From Oceanicola sp. 502str15 (GTDB lineage: Bacteria > Pseudomonadota > Alphaproteobacteria > Rhodobacterales > Rhodobacteraceae), in the NCBI RefSeq assembly GCF_024105635.1, contig NZ_WYDQ01000001.1, positions 4,092,501 through 4,156,500 of the forward strand: DNA of 64,000 nucleotides. The letters run 5' to 3'. Shown piece after piece: positions 16,111 to 23,180 of the stretch (its first letter is position 1; each line of letters begins with the position of its first letter). The notes beneath the pieces were generated by a model that saw nothing but the letters and a program-made list of their open reading frames with translations, did not search any database and was not told where the DNA came from. The position numbers were made by a program, and so were the translations under genes.

Positions 16111-17286
16111 TCAAGGCCGCTCGAGGCACATGGCAACGCCCATGCCGCCGCCGATGCAGAGGGTGGCGAGGCCCTTCTTGGCGTCGCGGCGCTGCATTTC
16201 GAAGAGCAGGGTGTTGAGCACGCGGCAGCCGGAGGCGCCGATGGGGTGACCGATGGCGATGGCGCCGCCGTTCACGTTCACGATCGAGGGATCCCAGCCC
16301 ATGTCCTTGTTCACGGCGCAGGCCTGGGCGGCGAAGGCCTCGTTGGCTTCGACCAGGTCGAGGTCTGACACCGACCAGCCCGCCTTGTCGAGCGCCTTGC
16401 GCGAGGCGTAGATCGGGCCGACGCCCATGATCGACGGGTCGAGGCCGGCGGTGGCGTAGGAGGCGATGCGGGCCAGCGGGGTGATGCCGCGCTTCTCGGC
16501 GTCATCGGCGCTCATCAGCAGCACGCCGGCGGCACCGTCGTTGAGGCCCGAGGCGTTGGCGGCGGTGACGGAGCCATCCTTGGTGAAGGCGGGGCGGAGC
16601 TTCTGCATGGCTTCCATGGTGGCGCCGTGGCGGATGTACTCGTCCTTGTCGACCACGATGTCGCCCTTGCGGGTCTTGATGGTGTAGGCGGTGATCTCGT
16701 CGTCGAACTTGCCGGCCTTCTGCGCGGCCTCGGCCTTGTTCTGCGAAGCGACGGCGAACTCGTCCTGCTGGTCGCGGGAGATCTGCCACTTTTCGGCGAC
16801 GTTCTCGGCGGTCTGGCCCATGTGGTAGCCGTTGAAAGCATCCCAGAGGCCGTCGCGGATCATGGTGTCGATGTAAGTCATGTCGCCCATCTTCTGGCCC
16901 TGACGCAGCGAGGCGCAGTGGGGGGACATCGACATGTTTTCCTGCCCGCCGGCGGCAACGATGGAGGCATCGCCGAGCTGGATGTGCTGGGCGCCGAGCG
17001 CCACGGCGCGCAGGCCCGAACCGCAGACCTGGTTGATGCTCCAGGCGGCGGACTCCTGCGGAAGGCCAGCGTTGATATGGGCCTGGCGGGCCGGGTTCTG
17101 GCCCTGGCCGGCGGTCAGGACCTGACCGAGAATGGTTTCGGACACCTCGCCGGCGTCGATGCCGGCGCGCTCCACGACGGCCTTGAGCACGGCGGCGCCG
17201 AGGTCATGGGCGGGGGTGTTGGCGAAGGCACCGAGGAAGGAGCCCACAGGGGTCCGCGCGGCGGAGGCGATAACGACATTGGTCAT
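16111..17286 (-). CDS. phaA: Acetyl-CoA acetyltransferase (beta-ketothiolase)
   Basis: A 391-residue thiolase that condenses two acetyl-CoA to acetoacetyl-CoA. Catalytic residues are visible: the nucleophilic Cys in [14 protein letters not shown] (near residue 89), the His in [14 protein letters not shown] and the second Cys in [11 protein letters not shown]. Start ATG 17286 is preceded by AAAAGGATG. It is the first gene of the phaA–phaB unit; the polymerase phaC is not in this window, as is common in this family, where phaC lies elsewhere. Confidence 0.95.
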   Translation of the reverse strand: MTNVVIASAARTPVGSFLGAFANTPAHDLGAAVLKAVVERAGIDAGEVSETILGQVLTAGQGQNPARQAHINAGLPQESAAWSINQVCGSGLRAVALGAQHIQLGDASIVAAGGQENMSMSPHCASLRQGQKMGDMTYIDTMIRDGLWDAFNGYHMGQTAENVAEKWQISRDQQDEFAVASQNKAEAAQKAGKFDDEITAYTIKTRKGDIVVDKDEYIRHGATMEAMQKLRPAFTKDGSVTAANASGLNDGAAGVLLMSADDAEKRGITPLARIASYATAGLDPSIMGVGPIYASRKALDKAGWSVSDLDLVEANEAFAAQACAVNKDMGWDPSIVNVNGGAIAIGHPIGASGCRVLNTLLFEMQRRDAKKGLATLCIGGGMGVAMCLERP

Positions 17287-17407
17287 GAGACATCCTTTTC
17301 CCATTGGCAGGGGCGAGGTGCTTGTGACGCGGACGCATGACCCGACTCCACCCCGCCCGGATCACAGCCATGGGTAGAGCTTTGGTCGGGGTGACGCAAG
17401 GGCGCGA

Positions 17408-17424
17408 TTGCTGCGGTGCGGCAA
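17408..17424. promoter_or_regulatory. Candidate PhaR-like site upstream of phaA
   Basis: TTGCTGCGGTGCGGCAA is an imperfect palindrome about 120 bases before the phaA start, followed by more TGC/GCTGCG steps up to about 17440. PhaR of related bacteria binds TGC-rich palindromes near pha genes. The link here is by resemblance and position only. Confidence 0.25.
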
Positions 17425-17515
17425 AATGCTGCGCTGCGGCGAGGGCGGCGGAGCGGTGAGCGGTGGCGCCGCGGGCGTGGGGGTGGTGGTGAGTCGGGGG
17501 CGCGGCATAGGGTGA

Positions 17516-17540
17516 GGGTGGGTTGGCACCCACCCTACGG
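17516..17540. repeat. Short palindromic repeat (CCTACGG family)
   Basis: GGGTGGGT (17516-17523) and ACCCACCC (17528-17535) form an 8-base stem, followed by TACGG. It sits at the 3' end of the EAL gene. Same family as the palindromes near 29.9, 31.9, 34.3, 37.8, 49.5 and 59.6 kb. Confidence 0.7.
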
Positions 17541-17559
17541 GGCGTGGCGGAGGGAGGGT

Positions 17560-18402
17560 TCAGCCGGCGCGGCGCATGCCTTGGGGGAACTCGCGCCAGC
17601 CGGGCGAGGTGGTGGGGGCGCCGAAGTGGTAGCCCTGCAGGCAATCGACGCCGATCTCGGAGAGCACGGCGGCATCCTCGGCGTTTTCGACGAACTCGGC
17701 CACGGTGAACATGTCGAAGTGGCGGGCGATGGCAACCATGGCCTCCACCAGCATCCGGTTGTCGGGGTCGCGGCTGACGCCGCGCACGAACTGGCCGTCG
17801 ATCTTGAGGATGTCGAAGAAGAAATCCTTGAAGTAGCGGAAGGCGGTGTAGCCCGCCCCGAAATCATCGAGCGCGAAGGCGACGCCGCGAGTTTGCAGGT
17901 CGAGCATGAAGACGGAGGTGATGTCGGGCATCACCATGGCGGAGGCTTCGGTGATCTCGATGATGAGGCGCTCGGCGAGGGTCGGCTCCATGGCAAGGCC
18001 GCGCTCGAGGGTCTGCATCCAGCGCGGGTAGCCGATGGAGCGGGCCGACATGTTGATGGCGAGGCGCAGGGAGGGGGCCTGGTGCAGCGCGGTCAGCCCC
18101 ATTTCGAGCGCGAGGCAGTCGATGATGCGGCCGATCTCGTGGGTTTCGCAGGCCGAGATGAACTCCCGCGCGGGAATCACCCGCCCGGTGTCGTCCAGCA
18201 CCCGGATCAGCCCCTCGTAGAAGGCGGCCTTGCGATGATCGGTGGCGCGCACGATGGGCTGGAAGGCGAGCAGCACATCGCGCCGGTCGAGCGCGCCGCG
18301 CACCATTTCGATGATATCCTCGTCGCGCTGGAGCACCGCGGAGCCGAGGGGAGAGGAATCACTGGCCTCGAACTGTCGCTTCCGCTGCTTTCCTGGGGCC
18401 AT
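17560..18402 (-). CDS. EAL-domain cyclic-di-GMP phosphodiesterase
   Basis: A 280-residue soluble protein that is almost entirely one EAL domain, expected to hydrolyse c-di-GMP. The signature motif reads EGL (residues 63-65) instead of EAL. The other metal and catalytic positions look intact: INMSARS, IIEITEAS, DDFGAGYTAF, LKIDGQFVRG, AEFVEN and LQGYHFGAP. No GGDEF or sensory domain and no membrane segment are seen. An EGL variant is tolerated in several active enzymes, so activity is likely but unproven. It is divergent from tag. Confidence 0.9.
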   Translation of the reverse strand: MAPGKQRKRQFEASDSSPLGSAVLQRDEDIIEMVRGALDRRDVLLAFQPIVRATDHRKAAFYEGLIRVLDDTGRVIPAREFISACETHEIGRIIDCLALEMGLTALHQAPSLRLAINMSARSIGYPRWMQTLERGLAMEPTLAERLIIEITEASAMVMPDITSVFMLDLQTRGVAFALDDFGAGYTAFRYFKDFFFDILKIDGQFVRGVSRDPDNRMLVEAMVAIARHFDMFTVAEFVENAEDAAVLSEIGVDCLQGYHFGAPTTSPGWREFPQGMRRAG

Positions 18403-18514
18403 GCCTTGCCGTGCTCCTTGCTGCGCTCTGCCGGTTGACGGGAGAATGCCGCTTGTTCTCTTAAGAAATGCTGAATATTCTCATTTTGTTCTAATTTTCC
18501 GAAAAGGGATCGTG

Positions 18515-19096
18515 ATGGGCGAGAGATGTGGCTGGGTCGGGACCGACGAGATCTATCTGACGTATCACGACACCGAGTGGGGCGTGCCGGAGTGGGACGG
18601 GCGGGCGCTTTACGAGAAGCTCATGCTCGACGGGTTCCAGGCCGGGTTGAGCTGGATCACCATCCTGAAGAAACGGGAGAATTTCCGCGCCGCCTTCGAG
18701 GGGTTCGAGCCTGCGCGGATCGCGCAATGGGGCGAGGCGGAGGTGGCGCGCTGCCTGGCCGATCCGGGGATCGTGCGGCACCGGGGCAAGATCGAGGCCG
18801 CCATCGGCAATGCGCGCGGATGGCTGGAGATCGAGGCGCGGGAGGGGTTTTCGGCCTACCTCTGGAACTACGTCGGGGGCCGACCGGCGCAGAACCGCTG
18901 GGGCTCGCTGGCCGAGGTGCCCGCGAAGACGCCGGTGTCGGAGGCGATCTCGAAGGATCTGAAGAAGCAGGGGTTCCGCTTTGTCGGGCCGACGATCGTT
19001 TACGCCTTCATGCAGGCGGTGGGGATGGTGAACGACCATGTCGTGACCTGCCCGCGCCACGACGACTGCGCCGCGCTCGGCCGGTCGGATGATTGA
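18515..19096 (+). CDS. tag: DNA-3-methyladenine glycosylase I
   Basis: A 193-residue base-excision enzyme that removes 3-methyladenine from alkylated DNA. Seen: the N-terminal CGWVG ... YHDTEWGVP segment (zinc-binding Cys and His, substrate contact) and the C-terminal NDHVVTCPRH, which supplies the remaining zinc ligands; these are the Tag family hallmarks. ATG 18515 follows AAAAGGG; a GTG one codon earlier is possible. The gene faces the TlpA-like gene, with a large palindrome between them. Confidence 0.95.
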   Translation: MGERCGWVGTDEIYLTYHDTEWGVPEWDGRALYEKLMLDGFQAGLSWITILKKRENFRAAFEGFEPARIAQWGEAEVARCLADPGIVRHRGKIEAAIGNARGWLEIEAREGFSAYLWNYVGGRPAQNRWGSLAEVPAKTPVSEAISKDLKKQGFRFVGPTIVYAFMQAVGMVNDHVVTCPRHDDCAALGRSDD

Positions 19097-19153
19097 GTAT
19101 TTAGAGCAAGAAAATGAACGGGTTACGCTTCATTTTCTTGCTTCAAATATCTC
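19095..19153. repeat. Long palindromic intergenic element, copy 1
   Basis: A perfect 13-base inverted repeat AGCAAGAAAATGA (19105-19117) / TCATTTTCTTGCT (19130-19142), extended by the imperfect outer arms GAGTATTT and AAATATCTC. It is followed by CCGCCGGAGGC. The right arm and this tail recur at 41250-41280. It sits between convergent tag and the TlpA-like gene, where it can act as a bidirectional terminator. Confidence 0.8.
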
Positions 19154-19175
19154 CCGCCGGAGGCATTGAAGTTTT

Positions 19176-19733
19176 TCAGCTGCCCTCGGCCACGAGCGCG
19201 GCGATGATGGCGCGGGCGCTGTCGCTGTTCCATTCGGCGTCGCCTGTCAGGCGGGCGACCTCCCGGCCTTCGGCGTTTAGGATGACCGTCACCGGCAGCC
19301 CCAGCACCCCCATGTTGCGGGCGAGTTTCTGGCGCGGGTCGCGGTAGACGGGCATGTCGGAGAGGCCGATTTCGTCCAGGAAGCGGGTGACGGCGCCCTC
19401 TGGGTTGCGCCCGGTGGCCACGGTGACGACGCGGGCGCCCTTGCCTTCGAAGGCCTCGCCCAGCTCGGCGAGGGCGGGCATTTCCTTGCGGCAGGGGGCG
19501 CACCATGTGGCCCAGAAGTTGAGCACGATGACCTCGCCCTTCAGGTCGGCGAGGGTGACGGGCCCGTCGGGGCCGTCGAACACCTCGGCGGGCACGTCGC
19601 GGGGGGCCGAATGCACGGCGAGCTTCTTCATGCTGCCGTCGCGCAGGGCGGCAATGTCTTCGGCGCTTGCGGTGCCCGTGTTTGCAGTGACGGCCAGCGC
19701 CGTGTAGAGAACCGCGGCGATCAGATTTCTCAT
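19176..19733 (-). CDS. TlpA/ResA-like periplasmic thiol-disulfide oxidoreductase
   Basis: A 185-residue thioredoxin-fold protein. An N-terminal signal or anchor (residues 1-24) is followed by a TlpA-like domain with the redox motif WCAPC (residues 77-81) in [20 protein letters not shown] and a cis-proline loop LGLPVTVIL. Such proteins reduce apo-cytochrome c or other periplasmic thiols. ATG 19733 has AGGAG 8 bases upstream. It is divergent from argH, with starts 22 bases apart, a placement common in Rhodobacteraceae. The precise client is unknown. Confidence 0.9.
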   Translation of the reverse strand: MRNLIAAVLYTALAVTANTGTASAEDIAALRDGSMKKLAVHSAPRDVPAEVFDGPDGPVTLADLKGEVIVLNFWATWCAPCRKEMPALAELGEAFEGKGARVVTVATGRNPEGAVTRFLDEIGLSDMPVYRDPRQKLARNMGVLGLPVTVILNAEGREVARLTGDAEWNSDSARAIIAALVAEGS

Positions 19734-19755
19734 CCTCAACTCCTTTAGGCCCGTC

Positions 19756-21156
19756 ATGACAGAGACCTCCAACAATGCCGCCAACGCCATGTGGGGCGGG
19801 CGCTTTTCTGCCGGTGTGGACGCGATCATGGAGGCGATCAATGCCTCGATCGGGTTTGACCAGCGGATGGCGCAGCAGGACATCGCGGGCAGCCGCGCCC
19901 ATGCCGCCATGCTCGCGCAGGCTGGCATCATCTCGGATAGCGATGCGGAGGCGATCCGGGAAGGGCTGCTCACGGTGTTGTCAGAGATCGAGGGCGGGAC
20001 GTTTGAGTTTTCGGCGGCGCTGGAAGACATTCACATGAATGTCGAGGCGCGGCTGGTGGAGCTGATCGGGGATGCGGGCAAGCGGCTGCACACCGGGCGG
20101 AGCCGGAACGATCAGGTGGCGCTCGATTTTCGGATGTGGGTGCGTGACCAGTGCGATGCCGCTGTTCCGGCCATTCGGGCGGTGCAGGGCGCGCTGCTGG
20201 GGCAGGCCGAGCGTGGGGCGGATTGGGTGATGCCGGGCTATACCCATCTGCAGGTTGCCCAGCCGGTGACATGGGGCCACCACATGCTGGCCTATGTCGA
20301 GATGCTGGGCCGCGATGTGGGCCGGTTTCAGGATGCGCGGGCGCGGATGAACGAGTCGCCCCTTGGCGCGGCGGCGCTGGCGGGCACCAGCTTTCCCATC
20401 GACCGGGAGGCGACGGCCGAGGCACTGGGGTTTGACCGGCCGATGGCGAACAGCCTCGATGCGGTGGCGGACCGGGATTTTGCCTTGGAGTTCATGGCGG
20501 CGGCGAGCATTTGCGCGATGCATCTGAGCCGGCTGGCGGAGGAGCTGGTGATCTGGTCTTCGGCGCAGTTCCGTTTTGTGACCATGTCCGACACTTGGAG
20601 CACGGGCTCTTCGATCATGCCGCAGAAGAAGAACCCCGACGCCGCGGAGCTGATCCGGGGCAAGATCGGGCGGATTCTTGGCGCCAATCTGGGGCTGCTG
20701 ACGGTGATGAAGGGCCTGCCGCTGACCTATTCGAAGGACATGCAGGAGGACAAGGAAGGCGTCTTCGACGCGGCCGACACCCTGATGCTGGCCTTGGCCG
20801 CAATGGCGGGGATGATCGAGACCATGAGCCCCAACCGCGAGAAGCTGGCGGAGGCGGCGGGCACGGGCTTTTCGACCGCGACCGACCTTGCAGACTGGTG
20901 CGTGCGGGTGCTGAACCTGCCGTTCCGCGATGCTCACCACGTCACCGGCAGCCTTGTGGCGTTGGCCGAGAAGACCGGCCGCGACCTGCCGGAGCTGTCG
21001 CTGGAAGAGATGCAGGGGGTGCATGCGGGGATCACGGAAGACGTGTTCACGGTTCTTTCGGTGGACAACTCGGTGGCCTCTCGGACATCCTATGGCGGAA
21101 CCGCGCCTGCCAACGTGAAGGCGCAGATTGCCCGCTGGAAGGAGACCCTTGGATGA
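19756..21156 (+). CDS. argH: Argininosuccinate lyase
   Basis: A 466-residue enzyme cleaving argininosuccinate to arginine and fumarate, the last step of arginine biosynthesis. It carries the fumarase/aspartase superfamily signature [12 protein letters not shown] and the conserved NMWGGRF-like opening (AMWGGRF), [11 protein letters not shown] and [11 protein letters not shown]. Standard length. Its stop overlaps the first lipoprotein gene's start (ATGA), so the lipoproteins are probably translated from the argH transcript. Confidence 0.97.
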   Translation: MTETSNNAANAMWGGRFSAGVDAIMEAINASIGFDQRMAQQDIAGSRAHAAMLAQAGIISDSDAEAIREGLLTVLSEIEGGTFEFSAALEDIHMNVEARLVELIGDAGKRLHTGRSRNDQVALDFRMWVRDQCDAAVPAIRAVQGALLGQAERGADWVMPGYTHLQVAQPVTWGHHMLAYVEMLGRDVGRFQDARARMNESPLGAAALAGTSFPIDREATAEALGFDRPMANSLDAVADRDFALEFMAAASICAMHLSRLAEELVIWSSAQFRFVTMSDTWSTGSSIMPQKKNPDAAELIRGKIGRILGANLGLLTVMKGLPLTYSKDMQEDKEGVFDAADTLMLALAAMAGMIETMSPNREKLAEAAGTGFSTATDLADWCVRVLNLPFRDAHHVTGSLVALAEKTGRDLPELSLEEMQGVHAGITEDVFTVLSVDNSVASRTSYGGTAPANVKAQIARWKETLG

Positions 21157-21293
21157 GAGCTGCCTTTGCCCTTGCCGCGCTGCTGGCCCTGTCGGCCTGC
21201 GGGGTGGATGGCGAGCCGGAGCCGCCGGTGGCGCCCGGGGTGCATGTGAGCGGCACCGTCAAGGTGGGTGTGCGCGGGGGGAGCGGGCTGTGA
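21153..21293 (+). CDS. Small lipoprotein 1 of a tandem set
   Basis: A 46-residue lipoprotein with the lipobox LSAC (Cys16) and a short mature part, [24 protein letters not shown]. The start overlaps the argH stop. It shares EPP-x-x-PGVH-x-x-G and a following GV-x-x-G with the third lipoprotein downstream. Single short lipoproteins after argH and before lysA are common in proteobacteria (LptM-like proteins in enterics), but this sequence lacks enough match to assign that function. Confidence 0.75.
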   Translation: MRAAFALAALLALSACGVDGEPEPPVAPGVHVSGTVKVGVRGGSGL

Positions 21294-21496
21294 GGGCCCT
21301 GGCGGTGCTCGGCGTGCTGGCCCTGGCGGGCTGTGATGGCGGCGGGGGCGGCCTGAAGGTGGCCGTGGAGCTGCCGACCAAGGTGCAGGCCGGGGTGGCC
21401 GGGTCGAGCGACGGGCCGACCCGTCCGGTGGGCCGTGTCACCGGCAGTGCGCCCTATGTGATTGTCGGAGCGGATGAAGATGACCGGACGTTCTGA
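21290..21496 (+). CDS. Small lipoprotein 2 of a tandem set
   Basis: A 68-residue lipoprotein starting at GTG 21290, which overlaps the preceding stop (GTGA). It has a hydrophobic leader and the lipobox LAGC (Cys15), then a Gly-rich linker, and TKVQAGVAGSSDG, which matches the GV-x-x-G-x-x-G segment of its two neighbours. The rest (GRVTGSAPYVIVG) is its own. Probably exported and membrane-anchored; function unknown. Confidence 0.7.
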   Translation: MRALAVLGVLALAGCDGGGGGLKVAVELPTKVQAGVAGSSDGPTRPVGRVTGSAPYVIVGADEDDRTF

Positions 21497-21662
21497 GAAG
21501 CTGCTGCTGGCGGCGGTCCTGACCTTGCTCGCGGGCTGCGGGCTGGAGAGCACAAATGAGCCGCCCTATCCGCCGGGCGTGCATTTTCATGGCAAGGCGC
21601 AGATGGGCGTGGCCAAGGGGGCGGATGGCAACCTGCGGATGGTGACGCGGTTCACCGACTGA
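21480..21662 (+). CDS. Small lipoprotein 3 of a tandem set
   Basis: A 60-residue lipoprotein (MTGRSEKLLLAAVLTLLAGC, lipobox LAGC). ATG 21480 lies 9 bases after GGAG; ATG 21474 is possible. The mature part ESTNEPPYPPGVHFHGKAQM then GVAKGADG closely parallels lipoprotein 1. The start lies within the second lipoprotein gene, so all three are read as one unit after argH. The function of these repeats is unknown. Confidence 0.75.
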   Translation: MTGRSEKLLLAAVLTLLAGCGLESTNEPPYPPGVHFHGKAQMGVAKGADGNLRMVTRFTD

Positions 21663-21867
21663 GGCCCTCGCAGGCGCGTCGATGCGCTTGGGGCCATGGG
21701 GATTGGCCGATTTCCTGAAGATCATCGACGCGGCGTGATGCCGCTTTGGCCGGCACTTGCCGGGCCGGGGCGGCGAGGGGCGCGGCGTGCGGGTGCAGCG
21801 GGCGTGGTGAGCGATTGATCTGCCCGCTGCCGTGCAGTAGCAACGCGCCGTATCAAGCGAGGGCCCG

Positions 21868-23133
21868 ATGGATCATTTTCTTTACAAGAGCGGCGAGCTC
21901 CATGCCGAGGATGTGCCGATCTCCGAGATCGCGGCCCAGGTCGGCACGCCGTTCTATGTGTATTCGGCGGCCACGCTGACGCGGCATTTCAACCTGTTCG
22001 AGGAGGCGCTCGAGGGCGTGCCGCATTGCATCTGCTTTGCGATGAAGAGCCTTGCCAACCAAGCGGTGCTGACGCTGCTGGGCAAGCTCGGGGCGGGGAT
22101 GGACGTGGTGTCGGGCGGGGAATATGCGCGGGCGATTGCGGCGGGCATTCCGGGCGACAGGATCGTGTTTTCGGGCGTGGGCAAGACCCGCGAAGAGATG
22201 GCGATGGCGCTGAAAAGCGGTATTCGGCAGTTCAACATCGAGAGCGAGCCGGAGATGGAGGCGCTGAGCGAGGTTGCCAGTGCGATGGGCGTGGAGGCTC
22301 CGGTGACGATCCGGGTGAACCCGGATGTGGATGCCAAGACCCACGAGAAGATTTCGACCGGCAAGAAGGGCGACAAGTTCGGCATTCCGATCAGCCGCGC
22401 GAAGGAGGCCTATGCCCGCGCCGCCGCGCTGCCCGGCCTGCGGGTGGTTGGGATCGACGTGCATATCGGCTCGCAGCTCACCGAGCTGGCCCCCTTCGAG
22501 ACCGCCTTCGAGAAGGTGGTGGAGCTGACCCATGCGCTGCGCGCCGAGGGCCACCAGATCGAGCGGCTCGACCTTGGGGGCGGGCTTGGCATTCCTTACG
22601 AGCGGAACAACTCCGGCCCGCCGCTGCCGATCGAGTACGGCGCGATGATCAAGCGTGTCACCGCCGGGCTGGACGTTGAGGTGGAGATCGAGCCGGGGCG
22701 GCTGATTTCGGGCAATGCGGGGATGCTGGTTTCGGGCGTGATCTACGAGAAGGACGGGGATGGCACCGATTTTCTCATTCTCGACGCGGCTATGAACGAC
22801 CTGCTGCGGCCTGCGATGTATGGTGCGCACCACGATATCATTCCGGTGATCGAGGCGGAGCCGGGGGTGGAGCAGCGCACCTATGACATCGTCGGGCCGA
22901 TCTGCGAGAGCGGGGACACCTTTGCCAAGCGCCGCACCATGGCGCCTTTGAAGGCCGGGGAGCTGGTGGGCTTCCGCTCGGCGGGGGCCTATGGCGCCGT
23001 GATGTCGAGCGAATACAACGGCAGGCCGCTGATTCCGGAGGTTCTGGTGAGCGGGGATAACTTTGCCGTCATACGGGCCAGACCGACCTTTGACGAAATG
23101 ATTGCCCGCGATAAGGTTCCTTCATGGGTGTAG
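21868..23133 (+). CDS. lysA: Diaminopimelate decarboxylase
   Basis: A 421-residue PLP enzyme making lysine from meso-diaminopimelate. Seen: the PLP-binding lysine in CFAMKSLANQAVL (near residue 57), the VDVHIGSQ-type segment GIDVHIGSQ, EPGRLISGNAG, and the catalytic CESGDTFAK near residue 345. Standard length. It is separated from the lipoprotein set by 205 bases in which I see no gene, so it may have its own promoter. Confidence 0.97.
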   Translation: MDHFLYKSGELHAEDVPISEIAAQVGTPFYVYSAATLTRHFNLFEEALEGVPHCICFAMKSLANQAVLTLLGKLGAGMDVVSGGEYARAIAAGIPGDRIVFSGVGKTREEMAMALKSGIRQFNIESEPEMEALSEVASAMGVEAPVTIRVNPDVDAKTHEKISTGKKGDKFGIPISRAKEAYARAAALPGLRVVGIDVHIGSQLTELAPFETAFEKVVELTHALRAEGHQIERLDLGGGLGIPYERNNSGPPLPIEYGAMIKRVTAGLDVEVEIEPGRLISGNAGMLVSGVIYEKDGDGTDFLILDAAMNDLLRPAMYGAHHDIIPVIEAEPGVEQRTYDIVGPICESGDTFAKRRTMAPLKAGELVGFRSAGAYGAVMSSEYNGRPLIPEVLVSGDNFAVIRARPTFDEMIARDKVPSWV

Positions 23134-23180
23134 GCCATGCTGGCCGCACTTGCCGCGAATCCTGACCGCAACGGAGGGTC

